Counted from the first letter of the stretch, positions 36,001-41,182 are shown. The stretch: 64,000 nucleotides of DNA from Anodontia alba (GCA_964016985.1 OZ024823.1:131770112-131834111); one strand, 5' to 3'. Notes: generated by a model from the letters alone, not told the origin. Numbers and translations are program-made.

Positions 36001-36885
36001 AGCATAGTAACTTTGGTTTCCAGTGGTGGTCCATCGGTGTTGTTTATCCCATTCAGCCTGGTAGACCTTAACAACTGTCTATGCAAAACAGTGTAGATCC
36101 AGATGAGACGGTTCATAATGATCCGTCCCATCAGGATCCACACTGTGTTTCCACTCCCAGAATTTTCACTGATATCACTATTCGCAATAATGAGTGCGTC
36201 TAGATACAAAGATGGAAGAGTCCACTACAGAAACTCAGGGGTGAAAGGTTAATGGGCTTCGTGTCTACTTCGATATCATGGCATCACGAAAATACGCCTA
36301 TATAATTTTGCCCCCCTTAAACCCCACTAATATAGTAAAAATTGGGATTTACAGGGCCATACATTGTTTTTCTTATTTTGCTAAACACATAGATTATGGG
36401 TACTCGTTAGAACCGCCTCGCCGAGGCGGTTGAAACGAATACCCACAATCTATGTTTTGAGCAGAAATATGAAAAAATATCAGATTTTTTAAATCTAAAT
36501 TTTCCGTTTTTGGAAACTAACTTTATCAGAGCTGTCGGGACGTACAGTATATGTGATATGCCTACAATAGATTAAAACAATGTTTTCGCTTAAAAGTTTG
36601 TACGCAAATATAAGCTGAATCTGACCCTCAAATTCTGGTCATACTATATTTGGACAAAGACATATAACAAATCAACTCAAGTCTTAAGTCTCCAACTCTA
36701 GCGATCGGTTTAGTTTATTTTTGTAAAATAAAAACAAAAATGTTACCTTGACAATATCTTACACACTGATTCGTGTGTTTTTCTGGACCCTAAAGTGTTA
36801 CCTCCCCCGTGGAAATAGACAACAACAGGTGGCGCCACCACCATCTCACATGACTTGGCCCTGTACGCTGTTATAGGTATACCAT
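15009..36885 (-). CDS. HSL-family alpha/beta hydrolase (arylacetamide deacetylase-like), seven exons, 5' end missing
   Basis: Serine hydrolase of the hormone-sensitive-lipase family, expected to cleave ester or amide bonds of lipid or xenobiotic substrates; the true substrate is unknown. Joined exons give 248 residues. In residue numbers from the first complete codon: HGGG oxyanion motif 25-28, VEYRLAPEHKYP 55-66, nucleophile elbow GDSAGG 98-103 (Ser100), catalytic Asp190 in ELDPLRD, and catalytic His220 in PHGF. It ends FIKSHS-stop. All introns are GT-AG and all six junction phases agree (2, 1, 0, 2, 1, 1), with no internal stop, so the gene looks intact from exon 36747-36885 onward. The first exon starts mid-codon, so at least one 5' exon, expected to encode some 50-100 residues, lies upstream and was not found. 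Oddities: Asn after HGGG and Arg after GDSAGG where the family usually has an aromatic residue or Asn. Coordinates span the whole gene; exons are listed separately. Confidence 0.9.
15077..15589. other. Intron 6, distal part: no repeat family recognised
   Basis: Includes a C-rich tract (15361-15415) that reads as G-rich on the coding strand. The glycine-rich minus frame across it is an artefact of that tract. No other feature supported. Confidence 0.5.
15596..16330. mobile_element. Long-inverted-repeat foldback element, 735 bp
   Basis: Outer arms of about 140 bp (15596-15740 and 16190-16330) are complementary: TATGGTGGCATATACCTGAC at left, GTCAGTTATATGCCACCATA at right, with shared AAGTCGACTT blocks. 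A further inner pair reads ATTATCTCGACTTCCGGT and ACCGGAAGTCGAGATAAT. Flanked on both sides by GGTTTA (15590-15595 and 16331-16336), a 6-bp target duplication. No transposase frame inside. Lies in intron 6. Confidence 0.88.
16337..17208. other. Intron 6: unassigned, with hairpin and A run
   Basis: 16785-16850 is a hairpin-type repeat related to family V (AACAGCGAAGATACTGACCAG with its inverse). 16985-17060 resembles a short repeat at 20240-20300. The A run at 17156-17170 ends an open frame of 163 codons that crosses these repeats; I do not regard it as a gene. Confidence 0.5.
17209..17414. mobile_element. pB-A MITE, copy 1
   Basis: Family of about 210 bp with TTAA ends: TTAACCCYTGTCCTGCTGAA at left, TTCAGCATGACAAGGGTTAA at right. 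Central palindrome GCAAACAGTGTAGATCCAG, TCAGTTGGCTTCTTAA and complement, then an asymmetric arm with GTGGCATCT. TTAA plus CCC is the signature of piggyBac-type MITEs. Confidence 0.88.
17697..17974 (+). mobile_element. FB-F copy 4
   Basis: Forward copy in intron 6 with a slightly altered left end (CATACACGAAAACATACC). Central stem has GGCTCGGCGAGACGG, with a few unpaired positions. Ends TTTCGCAATG. Confidence 0.9.
17990..18300 (-). mobile_element. FB-K element, copy 2 (inverse of 61366-61660)
   Basis: Its right end carries ATGATTAACCCTCAATGGCTCGAAC and the body AAATATTTAGGGG, both found inverted in the copy at 61366-61660. The centre is a diverged form of the FB-F palindrome: GTGTACTCCTTAAAATCGCA and GCGATTCTAACGAGTAC. 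Confidence 0.65.
18300..18515. repeat. Repeat R2, copy 1
   Basis: Inverted with respect to 27530-27725: both contain GGGTAACAGAGTTGC, TGTTCTTTTTGTGGC and TTGATGTTGAGAACTTGATG or complements. No coding signal. Confidence 0.6.
18577..18784 (-). mobile_element. pB-A MITE, copy 2 (inverted)
   Basis: Reverse orientation: TTAACCCTTCTCAAGCTGAA at left, TTCAGCAAGAGAAGGGTTAA at right. It ends 32 nt from the splice donor of the hydrolase exon at 18817-18903. Confidence 0.85.
18817..18903 (-). CDS. Hydrolase exon with catalytic His
   Basis: Acceptor TTTTCAG above 18903 and donor GTAGGT below 18817. Reads YYEKLKQAGVKAQIMTVKGV then PHGFWKFP. The His of HGF is the third member of the catalytic triad. Split codons: Ser shared with the upstream exon, Gly with the downstream one. 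Confidence 0.92.
18939..19359 (+). mobile_element. pB-A MITE, copy 3, split by a SINE
   Basis: Left part 18939-19025 and right part 19221-19359 together form one pB-A element. The SINE at 19026-19220 interrupts the apical hairpin. Orientation is opposite to copy 2, so the two copies flank the His exon as inverted repeats. Confidence 0.85.
19026..19220 (-). mobile_element. 5'-truncated tRNA-derived SINE
   Basis: Minus-strand SINE. Its 3' part (TTTGTTTGTTTGTTTATG tail and body with CCCAGTCAACCCAATGG) is present, but the tRNA head seen in the copies at 24184, 25662 and 42428 is missing. Perfect 14-bp target duplication GAAGAAGCCAACTG at 19012-19025 and 19221-19234. Confidence 0.92.
19423..19701 (-). 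mobile_element. FB-F copy 5
   Basis: Reverse copy: CATTACGAAAACACGCCTAT at left, TCGTGATG at right. Central stem AACCGCTTCCGCGAGGCGGTT with one mismatch in the stem. Confidence 0.9.
19780..20180. mobile_element. Foldback element with TATTATATAGCTATAAATATT ends
   Basis: TTATTATATAGCTATAAATA (about 19890) and its inverse (about 20152-20174) bracket about 280 bp. Outside them on the left lies a second hairpin, TGATATTGGTGAATATTGTC and complement (19790-19863). No protein-coding signal. Confidence 0.6.
20351..20548. mobile_element. FB-J foldback element, copy 1
   Basis: Ends CATAGCAACAGATAAGG and CTTATCTGTAGCTATG are inverted repeats. GCTATT flanks both sides (20345-20350 and 20549-20554). Centre: CGAAAACATATGTTGTGGGT, ACTCATTAGAAGCGCCTCGG and complement, clearly related to the FB-F core although the ends differ. 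Confidence 0.88.
20549..21050. other. Intron 5: no repeat or gene recognised
   Basis: Mixed sequence with a short open frame across the FB-J edge that is not supported. Confidence 0.4.
21051..21545 (+). mobile_element. pB-A MITE, copy 4, with FB-F inserted in its right end
   Basis: 21051-21253 is a pB-A element up to TTCAGCATGA; its last nucleotides CAAGGGCTAA resume at 21535 after an FB-F copy. Together they give the normal pB-A end TTCAGCATGACAAGGGTTAA with no clear duplicated bases. Confidence 0.85.
21254..21534 (+). mobile_element. FB-F copy 6 (nested in pB-A)
   Basis: Forward copy, CATCACGAAAACATGCCTAT to CGTAATG. Central stem AACCGCCTCGCCGAGGCGGTT. Confidence 0.92.
21560..22135. repeat. 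Two family V MITEs
   Basis: About 21565-21765 (ACCTTCGGATATGTATGCCC, GATTCTGATTAGC, AATCTTCAC) and about 21930-22135 (ACAAAAATTACAGTAGG at left; its inverse CTTTATTGTAGGTTTTGTCG at right). The second is a close relative of 26585-26815. Confidence 0.6.
22352..22488 (-). CDS. Hydrolase exon with catalytic Asp
   Basis: Acceptor TGTTGCAG above 22488 and donor GTAATA below 22352. Reads MCCQYITEKDYSSQRASPLL, then TKDFSSAPPTLVIVAELDPL, then RDGCY. SPLL....L..lPP.lv...E.D.LRD is the standard region holding the acidic triad residue. TG from the previous exon plus G gives Trp; T plus CA from the next gives Ser. Confidence 0.92.
22655..22987 (+). repeat. Repeat I, third copy
   Basis: Same words as 14035-14610 (AGTTTTGTGAGTG, TTTAGAATC, TTCACTACAG, TTATGATGAGGCC). 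Its right end is cut by FB-F copy 7 at AAAATCT. Confidence 0.7.
22988..23262 (+). mobile_element. FB-F copy 7 (in repeat I)
   Basis: Forward copy, central stem AACCGCCTTGCCGAGGCGGTT (one G-T type mismatch). Adjoining repeat I sequence lets the junction be compared with the unoccupied copies near 14330 and 14610. Confidence 0.9.
23460..24041. mobile_element. Mutator-like MITE, about 580 bp
   Basis: Inverted ends AAGTGGCATATAAGA (23460) and TCTTATATGCCACTT (to 24040). GCTACACAC at 23451-23459 and 24042-24050 gives a 9-bp target duplication, the length typical of Mutator-type transposons. No transposase frame; the open minus frame at 23717-23923 has no recognised domain. Lies in intron 4. Confidence 0.75.
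24184..24489 (-). mobile_element. tRNA-derived SINE, full length
   Basis: Minus-strand SINE. tRNA head (24410-24489 as complement) starts GCCGGCCTCGGTGGCTCAGT, with an A-box-like TGGCTCAGTTGG and a B box GGTTCAACCC. Body of about 225 nt follows, ending in an (AAAC)n-type tail. 12-bp target duplication TTGTACTCCACG (24172-24183, 24490-24501). The head would drive RNA polymerase III transcription; movement depends on a partner LINE. Confidence 0.93.
24726..24939 (+). mobile_element. pB-A MITE, copy 5
   Basis: Complete, TTAA to TTAA, and close to consensus: TTAACCCTAGTCCTGCTGAA ... TTCAGCATGACAAGGGTTAA. Apical stem GTTGGCTTCTGAAGAAGCCAAC. Confidence 0.9.
24940..25270. other. Intron 4 next to the splice donor: nothing recognised
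   Basis: AT-rich, with a TATG-type simple stretch near 25200-25230. Confidence 0.4.
25271..25365 (-). CDS. Hydrolase exon VLVYPN
   Basis: Acceptor ATATTAG above 25365 and donor GTATGT below 25271. Reads VLVYPNVNFNGHYKSTDEF, then ENGPVLSRKTLDW, the beta strand and loop after the nucleophile helix in HSL-type hydrolases. Starts at phase 0 and ends in TG of a Trp codon. Confidence 0.92.
25565..26150 (+). repeat. Repeat R1-related sequence split by a SINE
   Basis: Left (25565-25661) and right (25985-26150) parts resemble portions of repeat R1 (GATTACTTTGTTGGGG, TTGGTGTCATTGG, TGTACCTGGACG). The SINE sits between them. Confidence 0.5.
25662..25970 (-). mobile_element. tRNA-derived SINE, full length
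   Basis: Same family as 24184-24489. tRNA head at 25892-25970 on the minus strand; one base is missing in the anticodon-arm region (CGGACGCGC instead of CGGACGGCGC). Perfect 14-bp target duplication TGGCATGTGTATTG (25648-25661, 25971-25984). In intron 3. Confidence 0.93.
26291..26568 (+). mobile_element. FB-F copy 8
   Basis: Forward copy. The left stem has AACAGCCTCACC opposite GAGGCGGTT, giving mismatches. Right end TCGAAATG. Confidence 0.9.
26585..26815. mobile_element. Family V MITE
   Basis: Ends GAACCAGCGCATGACAAAGCC and GTTTTGTCGTGCGCTGGCTC are inverted repeats. Related to 21930-22135. Confidence 0.65.
26985..27320. repeat. 32-bp direct duplication around FB-F copy 9
   Basis: The 32 bp before the element (26986-27017, TTTAATGATTTATTTTCAG then TCCTATGGAAGTA) recur right after it (27289-27320) with one mismatch, far longer than a normal transposon target duplication. 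Confidence 0.88.
27018..27288 (+). mobile_element. FB-F copy 9
   Basis: Forward copy lacking the TTATTTTTCTT segment between the first arm and the central stem (GTATACATATTTCTGCTC). Stem AACCGCCTTGCCGAGGCGGTT. Confidence 0.9.
27530..27944. repeat. Repeat R2, copy 2, and unassigned intron
   Basis: 27530-27725 is the inverse of 18300-18515. The following 220 nt show nothing recognisable. Confidence 0.5.
27945..28223 (-). mobile_element. FB-F copy 10
   Basis: Reverse copy. Central stem AACCGCCTCGTCGAGGCGGTT, with flanks AAAGATAGATTGTGGG and CCCACAATCTATCTTTTG: the arms share an A-to-C change against other copies (ATGTTTTG) on both sides. Confidence 0.92.
28409..28691 (-). mobile_element. FB-F copy 11
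   Basis: Reverse copy; the stem has an extra AACCGCCTCG unit (GAACCGCCTCGAACCGCTTCGGCCAGG), a partial duplication of one arm. Confidence 0.88.
28700..28885. mobile_element. Family V MITE, diverged
   Basis: Contains GCGCATTCGCACTGTCTGATC, a GGACCCAAAACGCC central part and CTTCGCTTGGCGCACATG at right. Confidence 0.5.
29012..29290 (+). repeat. Repeat R1, copy 2
   Basis: Matches 1762-2075 with TTCTACGAGGCGATTTG, ACCTCGCTTGGAGAAGAG and TTGTGATTGTGACACTC. Ends where the mariner element at 29296 starts. Confidence 0.65.
29296..30545 (-). mobile_element. mariner element M1, 1250 bp, transposase broken
   Basis: Inverted ends CGAGGGCGAGTCAATAA and TTATTGACTTGCCCTCG, flanked by TA. The minus-strand transposase starts at 30393 (MASDAKVSFSSKVGYRAVIR), with paired helix-turn-helix regions including SRTSLEDETRSGRP and an ALHISHGSVST helix, then the first catalytic Asp in LVTVDETWVHYYEPE. 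A frameshift follows near 29840, and an in-frame stop after YYASLLD. The segment that should hold the second catalytic Asp (the xxDNAPxH region) is deleted between GILLL and KLQWVL (about 29640). The C-terminus GLMALEHRWSKCIILEGNYI is still readable. Cannot move by itself. Lies in intron 3. Confidence 0.93.
30612..30712 (-). CDS. Hydrolase exon with nucleophile elbow
   Basis: Acceptor ATTTCAG above 30712 and donor GTATTT below 30612. Reads GVNNSVVGVCGDSAGGRIAA, then TVSHELSKLVHFA. GDSAGG holds the nucleophilic Ser. Residue 104 after the motif is Arg instead of the usual Asn. The donor was chosen because it joins HFA to VLVYP in phase 0, as in relatives. Confidence 0.93.
30713..31080. other. 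Intron 2: nothing recognised
   Basis: AT-rich, with short ACGGACGACTGACGACGA and repeated CGTCACATGTA words. Confidence 0.4.
31081..31297. mobile_element. pB-B MITE, copy 1
   Basis: Family with TTAACCCATTTAAGCCTAGC ends (here TTAACCCATTTAAGCCAAGC and GGCTTAAACGGGTTAA) and a palindrome AACAGTGTAGACCCTGATC with GACGCCGCG. One hairpin arm is shortened here. Confidence 0.8.
31380..31650. repeat. Tandem palindromes TTCATGCTCAGCTGAG
   Basis: Several self-complementary units (TTCATGCTCAACTCAACTGAGCATGAA and variants) at about 31390, 31475, 31560 and 31628. Two units share an AGAGAGAATTTCATGCTCAG context about 66 bp apart. They end about 15 nt from the splice donor of the exon at 31662. Confidence 0.75.
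31662..31783 (-). CDS. Hydrolase exon VEYRLAPEH
   Basis: Acceptor TTTTCACAG above 31783 and donor GTAAGT below 31662. Reads EAPCVVVNVEYRLAPEHKYP, then ANHDDAKCVVRWVAMNKSLV. V.Y.LAPEH.FPA...D is the family hallmark between the oxyanion loop and the nucleophile. Completes an Arg codon upstream and a Gly codon downstream. Confidence 0.94.
31826..31918. mobile_element. FB-G foldback element, copy 2, fused to FB-F
   Basis: AGCATTCTATGTAAATCTA, GGGCCGTCATCGGCCCGTCAG and complement. Compared with copy 1, TTATCGG has become TCATCGG and the opposite CCGATAA has become CCGATGA, keeping the pair. The right end runs straight into half an FB-F element. Confidence 0.85.
31919..32031 (-). mobile_element. 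FB-F copy 12, right half only
   Basis: Starts in the stem (CTATGTTTTTGAG) and continues through the C-rich arm to TCGTGATG. The left half is missing at the junction with FB-G. Confidence 0.88.
32281..32680 (+). pseudogene. mariner transposase fragment M4
   Basis: Broken frames read KDKPRPGRP, RKVSARWVPKQLTEDQKASR and TGDEMWVHYAEPETK, the latter with the first catalytic Asp. No inverted ends recognised. The fragment ends in a partial pB-B element. In intron 1. Confidence 0.8.
32683..32768. mobile_element. pB-B MITE, right end only
   Basis: GCGGCGTCTGATCTGGGTCTG to GGATTAAATGGGTTAA; the left part is missing. Confidence 0.7.
32769..33178. repeat. Intron 1: short hairpin repeat
   Basis: Near 32985-33045 AAAGGAAAGAATTTGCTCC and GGAGCAAATGCATTCCTT form a hairpin also seen near 37950 and 38755. 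Rest unassigned. Confidence 0.5.
33179..33408. mobile_element. pB-B MITE, copy 2
   Basis: TTAACCTATTAAAGCCTAGC to TGGGTTAA. Palindrome AGTGTAGACCCAGATCAGAC, GTCGCAGAATGCGAC and complement. Confidence 0.85.
33606..33885 (-). mobile_element. FB-F copy 13
   Basis: Reverse copy; stem AACCGCCTCGGCGAGGCGGTT; ends CATTACG and TCGTGATG. Confidence 0.92.
33893..34050 (+). repeat. Tandem duplication, unit about 78 bp
   Basis: Two units share GTCCACATGTGCC.CGGAGACC, CCTTC.CC..TGGCA and CATATAT..TTTG.TG. Confidence 0.75.
34085..36012 (+). repeat. Repeat R4, copy 1, split by mariner M2
   Basis: 34085-34159 (TTGCTTGGCGTTTTATTT) and 35495-36012 (ACCATATCTTATCAGAAACC, TTTCTGAAAGATGTCGAAAG) are joined in an uninterrupted copy at about 39700-40240. 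This shows exactly where the mariner entered. Confidence 0.8.
34160..35494 (+). mobile_element. mariner element M2, 1335 bp, transposase broken
   Basis: Inverted ends CGAGGGATGTTCGAAATGAA and its complement, flanked by TA. Plus-strand transposase starts near 34353 (MVGRSVDKKDEIRAYIKAPS), has GVESIKNAPKSGRPKSATRK between the two helix-turn-helix parts, then a frameshift near 34685. ISARWVPHLLTDEQKRQR and the first catalytic Asp in VVTGDET follow; the next Trp codon is TGA (34849-34851). The second Asp is in VRLLHDNAPAHTSA (about 35120). A frameshift near 35205 precedes the third Asp, in LAPCD. Inactive. In intron 1. Confidence 0.93.
36040..36256. mobile_element. Family D MITE
   Basis: AACAGTGTAGATCCAGATGAG, apical GACGG...CCGTC, CATCAGGATCCACACTGTG, then an asymmetric arm with AGAGTCCACTACAGAAACTC and GGGGTGAAAGG. 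Relatives at 38228, 43963 and 57425. Confidence 0.65.
36282..36515 (+). mobile_element. FB-F copy 14, right end truncated
   Basis: Forward copy that stops within the last arm (TTCCGTTTTTGG); the ATAGGCGTGTTTTCG end is absent. Stem AACCGCCTCGCCGAGGCGGTT. Confidence 0.88.
36747..36885 (-). CDS. Hydrolase exon with HGGG oxyanion motif (first exon found)
   Basis: Acceptor TCTTTTTCAG above 36885 and donor GTAACA below 36747. Reads GIPITAYRAKSCEMVVAPPV, then VVYFHGGGNTLGSRKTHESV, then CKILS. P.vvYfHGGG is the oxyanion-hole strand of the HSL family. It begins with two bases (AT) of a split codon, probably Asp, so a 5' exon must exist. No in-frame Met suits as a start. Confidence 0.93.
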
Positions 36886-37007
36886 CTGAAAAAGATAACA
36901 GATGTCTTCAGGTGACTGACCGCACCTCGTTTATTTTTCACAATTTTGGGTCGATTGTTTACAACCGAGCCATAGTATACAAACACAAAAATTTCCTTAA
37001 GGTATTT

Positions 37008-37312
37008 GTCCACATGATTATCATTGACCAATGAAAGCAAAATCCAAGTAACTGTTATTTATAGCTGTGACGTCAGAGTGTTTTCGATAGACGGCTATCT
37101 ATAAAACCTGGACTGGGACATTTTTGACATTGGCAAACAGTGCAGACCCAGATCAGACGCTGTTGAACGCGGCGTCTGATTAGGATCTGCACTGTTTGCT
37201 TTAAATACAGGAAGTTAATGGTTAAATGAAACAGTCTTAAGTCCCCATTAAGGACCATTTTCCCAGCCTGCTCTCAGAGACAATCGGCCTCCTTGTGCTA
37301 CTAGTGCTTTGA
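37008..37312. repeat. Repeat R3, copy 1
   Basis: Shares with 52297-52612 TGTTATTTATAGC, TGTGACGTCAGAGT, AAAACCTGGACTGGGACAT, the palindrome AAACAGTGCAGACCCAGATC, TTAAGTCCCC and AGGACCATTTTCCC. Non-coding. Confidence 0.8.
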
Positions 37313-37585
37313 CTTGACAAGGTAGACAACTTTTTCAACTTCCTGTTTGCAAACCCTGTACATCAATGCCAGAAGCAAAAGTTTTCCTTAAAGAATAGAC
37401 TCCTTTTCAGAAGAGGACAAAAATGTCGTCTGCTGAACTTGCCCAGAGAGTGGTAAATGTTAGGGCATGAGAATATCACAGTCAGAACTAAACTAATAAG
37501 CGAAACCAATGATTTTTAGAAACCATGATGTGTAGAAGAATCTTGGATCAACAATGCGTGCGTAGACGTTATATCCGTCTACAAC

Positions 37586-37829
37586 TTAACCCTTAAAGCG
37601 CCAGTCACAACTATTGTCGTCTGCTTTGTCATCTGCTTGTGATTTTAAAAGTCATTTTTGCAAACAGTGTGGACCCAGATCAGACTGCTCCTTTAGAAGC
37701 AGTCTGATCAGGGTCCACACTGTTTGCCTGTATGCAAAATAGGTTTGAAAAGTCTGCAAGAATATTCAGCAGACGACATAAACAGACGACATTTTCAGAT
37801 GCAGTTTTTCTTGGCGCTTTAAGGGTTAA
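37586..37829. mobile_element. pB-C MITE, full copy
   Basis: TTAACCCTTAAAGCGCCAGTC to TTGGCGCTTTAAGGGTTAA. The module GCAAACAGTGTGGACCCAG has apical stem CAGACTGCTCC/GAAGCAGTCTG. Inverted CAGCAGACGAC words are inside. Confidence 0.88.
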
Positions 37830-38435
37830 GAACAGTGGATACACTTGGTAGATTTTCCGCCATTTGTTAAAAGGGAGACAACATCTGTGGTTTTCTATTA
37901 CCTTTCTTGTACATCAGGCCGCTTATGACAAAGCAGTCTACACTAACAGGAAAGAATTTGCTTTCAAGGGTGAATTCATTCCTTTAAGAGTAGACCCTTT
38001 TAAAAAAAGGAGACAAAAACATCTTGAAAGAGTTGTCTCCCATGAAAATGAATGTACTCCCTTTAAGCAAAGTTATCGACTTAAAGAGAGAAGAAAAACG
38101 CCTGTAGCACAAGCACACTTATTTAGTCAGACTTACCTTATTTTAAAAATCTCATTACAAGCGTTATCAAAATAATGGAAGTTTTGTTGCCGTTTAAATC
38201 CGACATGTATAAGTTTTAGTTATATTTACCCTTTCATCCCAAAGTTTCTGAAGTGGACTCTTTCAGCTTTAAATTTGGACGTATCCACTGTTGCAAATGG
38301 GGTTGCCACTCAAGAAAAAAACGAAAAAAAAAAAACGGTATGGCAAACTGTGTAGCTCCTGATGAGACGTCTCATAACGAGCGGTCTCATCTGGATCTAT
38401 ATTGTTTGCAAAGGTATCCGTTCTGGTATGCAGAT
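37830..38435. repeat. Hairpin repeat (37930-38060) and family D MITE (38228-38435)
   Basis: GGAAAGAATTTGCTTTCAAG and TGAATTCATTCCTTTAAGAG form a hairpin like that at 32985. The family D element is inverted (TTTCATCCCAAAGTTTCTGA ... CTCATCTGGATCTATATTG). The open frame across 37864-38175 follows this repeat and is not a gene. Confidence 0.55.
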
Positions 38436-38676
38436 CAGGGCCCAGTTGTTCAAAGCGCCGTTAGCTTAACGAGCTCGTTAAGGATCATTTCGTTAACTAT
38501 TTTAGCAGATTCAATATACAATTTTCTAATATTTTTTGCTGAAAAATGTGAGTAGCTTTTGCAAAAGCTACTCACATTTTTTCAGCAAAAACTTTCAGCA
38601 TATTTGCCTATCACTCAATGTAAGTTTTAACGAATCGTTAACTAACGATGTCGTTAGCTTTAAACAACTGGGCCCA
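38436..38676. mobile_element. FB-H foldback element, copy 2
   Basis: GGGCCCAGTTGTTCAAAG to TTTAAACAACTGGGCCC; central hairpin GAAAAATGTGAGTAGCTTTT with its complement. Confidence 0.88.
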
Positions 38677-39150
38677 GAAAGGGTAAACAATTAAGAACTG
38701 CACTGACACGTGCATAAGGGTGATGCCAATGAAATGTACCTTCAGAAGAATGTGGAGCAAATTCTTTCCTTTTAAAGTAGACCTCTTTTTCTCCAGGGGC
38801 ACAATATGCAGAAAAGTAAACTGGAAGTCATAAAGTTTTCTTCCCCTGGGAAAATGGCTAAGAACCCCTTAAAAATAGTATACTAGTATGGAAGATTGGT
38901 TTGATCCAATTATTGGTCTTCTGTGGCAGGAGTTGAACATCAGAGGCTTTTACGTGCCTTGATATTAAGCAATGTTACTTCATCTACAACAGTTTATATC
39001 CCTTTCTAAACTCTTTAAGTTACATTTGCTCGCAATCGCCAAGTTGAAATTATTAACTCAAAGAGGAATGTCAGATAAAATATATATCTAGATAAAATAA
39101 AACAAAAACAGACGAATACAATTAAAAGTAAAAACATCGCTATTTGTTTT
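38677..39150. other. No gene seen
   Basis: Contains another GGAGCAAATTCTTTCC repeat near 38755-38830. A possible minus-strand reading (ending EFAPHSSE before a GT) was tested as a missing hydrolase exon and rejected because it is this repeat. Confidence 0.4.
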
Positions 39151-39429
39151 CATCACGAAAACATACCTATAAAATTCTGACCCCCTTAAACCCCACTTTT
39201 ATATAGTAAAACTGCGGTTTAGAGGGGAATACATTATTTTTCTTAGTTCTGCTCAAAAACATAGATTGTGGGTACTCGTTAGAACCGCCTCGACGAGGCG
39301 GTTCTAACGAGTACCCACAATCTATGTTTTGAGCAAAAATATGAAAAATATCAGAATTTTTTATCTAAAAATTTTCATTTTTAGGTGGTGAAATTTTCAA
39401 TATATTTGAATAGGCATGTTTTCGTAATG
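39151..39429 (+). mobile_element. FB-F copy 15
   Basis: Forward copy, stem AACCGCCTCGACGAGGCGGTT, ends CATCACG and CGTAATG. Confidence 0.93.
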
Positions 39430-39575
39430 TTACATATTCTATATTATACATACAGTACTTCATCCGGCTCTAGTCTGGACTGAGATACAATCAACATATA
39501 GTTCAAAACTAAATCTTTACACAACAAAGTTTAAGTATTTAAAAATGAAAATAAATGTGTGCGTGCGTGTGTGTG

Positions 39576-39576
39576 T

Positions 39577-39619
<43 letters not shown>

Positions 39620-39650
39620 GGGGGGGGGGGTGGGGGTGGGGGGGGGGGGT
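39576..39650. repeat. T run followed by G run
   Basis: About 42 T then about 30 G interrupted by single T. One of three such tracts in the window (also 51000-51050 and 58304-58387). Confidence 0.9.
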
Positions 39651-39699
39651 TGTGCATCGTTTCCGTTTTAGTTAAGTATACTGAGTACTCTACATACTG

Positions 39700-40240
39700 G
39701 CACTGTGCATTTACTGTTCTTTCAGCATCAGTTGGAAAGACCTCTTTTTTTTTCTTCCTTTTTTTGTGCTTGGCGTTTTATTCTAAATGAAAATATTTTG
39801 TTCTGACTTACCATATCTTATCAGGAACCATTTGTCTTTTCTCTTTCTGCACTTTGTTTTCAAATTTCAAATATTCATTGTAAAATTAATTTTACGGCAA
39901 AAAATGGGTCTGACATATACAATTTCGATAGTAAACTGGAGTTTTGGATTTTCTTTTATCTTTTTCTTCACTGATTTTAAATTATTGATGTTCCACAAAA
40001 AGAAAAATCAAAAAAAAAAAAAAAAAATCAGAAATTTTGAATACGTGGAACTTGTTGAAAACCTGTCCCCAAACTACGCACCCTATCAATTTATGCAAAT
40101 TTTGCAGCCATTTTTACTATGGGAAAAAAAGTGAAGATATTCGATTTTTTAAACCATAAAAGTTTGCAAATTTACTTCTTCTGTGTAAAGCGCCGGATAA
40201 AAACTACTTTCTGAAAGATGTCGAAAGGAGAGTAGGTGGT
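39700..40240 (+). repeat. Repeat R4, copy 2 (unoccupied mariner site)
   Basis: Same sequence as the flanks of mariner M2. AATGAAAATATTTTGTTCTG here equals AATGAAAATA plus TATTCTG split by M2. Ends near CTTTCTGAAAGATGTCGAAAGG. Confidence 0.8.
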
Positions 40241-40543
40241 GAGCAGCAAAGAGCGTTTGCCAGACCAGTGGAGATAATGGCATATTAACTTTGTGGCAGT
40301 TACAAGTACAAACTTTCGACCGTTGCTTATTCCATTTTCCCGTAATGATTTTCCTGCAGTTCGTTTGTCTTCAAATTATTGACCTGTGTTTAATTATTTT
40401 ATAATAAAAGAGAATGATGTTTACTTTCATTTTCACATAAAGTTCATTTATAGTCCCATAAAATCCTCATTAAACAGATCACGTGATTCATGAACGTTCT
40501 TAACTTGGTTTAACACTACAATATATTACTAATCAAAGTCTTC

Positions 40544-40756
40544 TTAACCTTTGTCCTGCTTAACCCGGATATATCCTGCCTTTGCAAACAGTGTATATCC
40601 AGATCAGTTGGCTTCTGAGAAGCCAACTGATCTGGATCTACACTGTTTGCCATTTAGTATGTTAATTTATATCAACAATCTGGATCAAGTTATCCGATAC
40701 GCTGGAAATTTGAAAAGGACATGGCATCTTAATTTATTCAGCAGGACAATGGTTAA
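40544..40756 (+). mobile_element. pB-A MITE, copy 6
   Basis: TTAACCTTTGTCCTGCTTAA to TTCAGCAGGACAATGGTTAA; palindrome AAACAGTGTATATCCAG with GTTGGCTTCTGAGAAGCCAAC. Confidence 0.88.
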
Positions 40757-41175
40757 TAGGAGAAAGCAGTCAGTTAACTCCCTTGATTGCTTTCTGTAAA
40801 TAACCAGGTCCAATTAATTGGATTCCTCTGCTTTTATCATTAGTGTTTCCATTAAGTATCACTTCCTTTTCCTTAATAAATCTAATTTTAACAAGGTCAT
40901 ATGCCAATACACCTTCCAAAATATTTAAAAGAAACATTTACTGTGCAATGAAATATATAATATTAATTAATCTTGAATGTGGATATGAAGAAATGTAAAG
41001 TTAAAAATTTGTTAAATTCCACTGATGACCTATGATAAAAGCAAAGGATTCCAATTAGAAGGACCTGAATAGTATTTGATCTACCTTGGACTTTACCTGT
41101 CAAGGGATATAATAGAAATACTGCTGCTATCTCTCATTAACGTAGACTAGAGGTCTTTTGTAGTTAACTATAACT
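40757..41175. other. No gene seen
   Basis: AT-rich; an inverted pair CCAATTAATTGGATTCC (about 40810) and GGATTCCAATTAGAAGG (about 41046) suggests another small foldback. Confidence 0.4.
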
Positions 41176-41182
41176 TTTAAAG

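Noticed and set aside
38730..38820. Possible hydrolase N-terminal exon ending EFAPHSSE with a GT and correct phase
   Set aside because: The sequence is another copy of the GGAAAGAATTTGCTCC hairpin repeat seen at 32985 and 37950.
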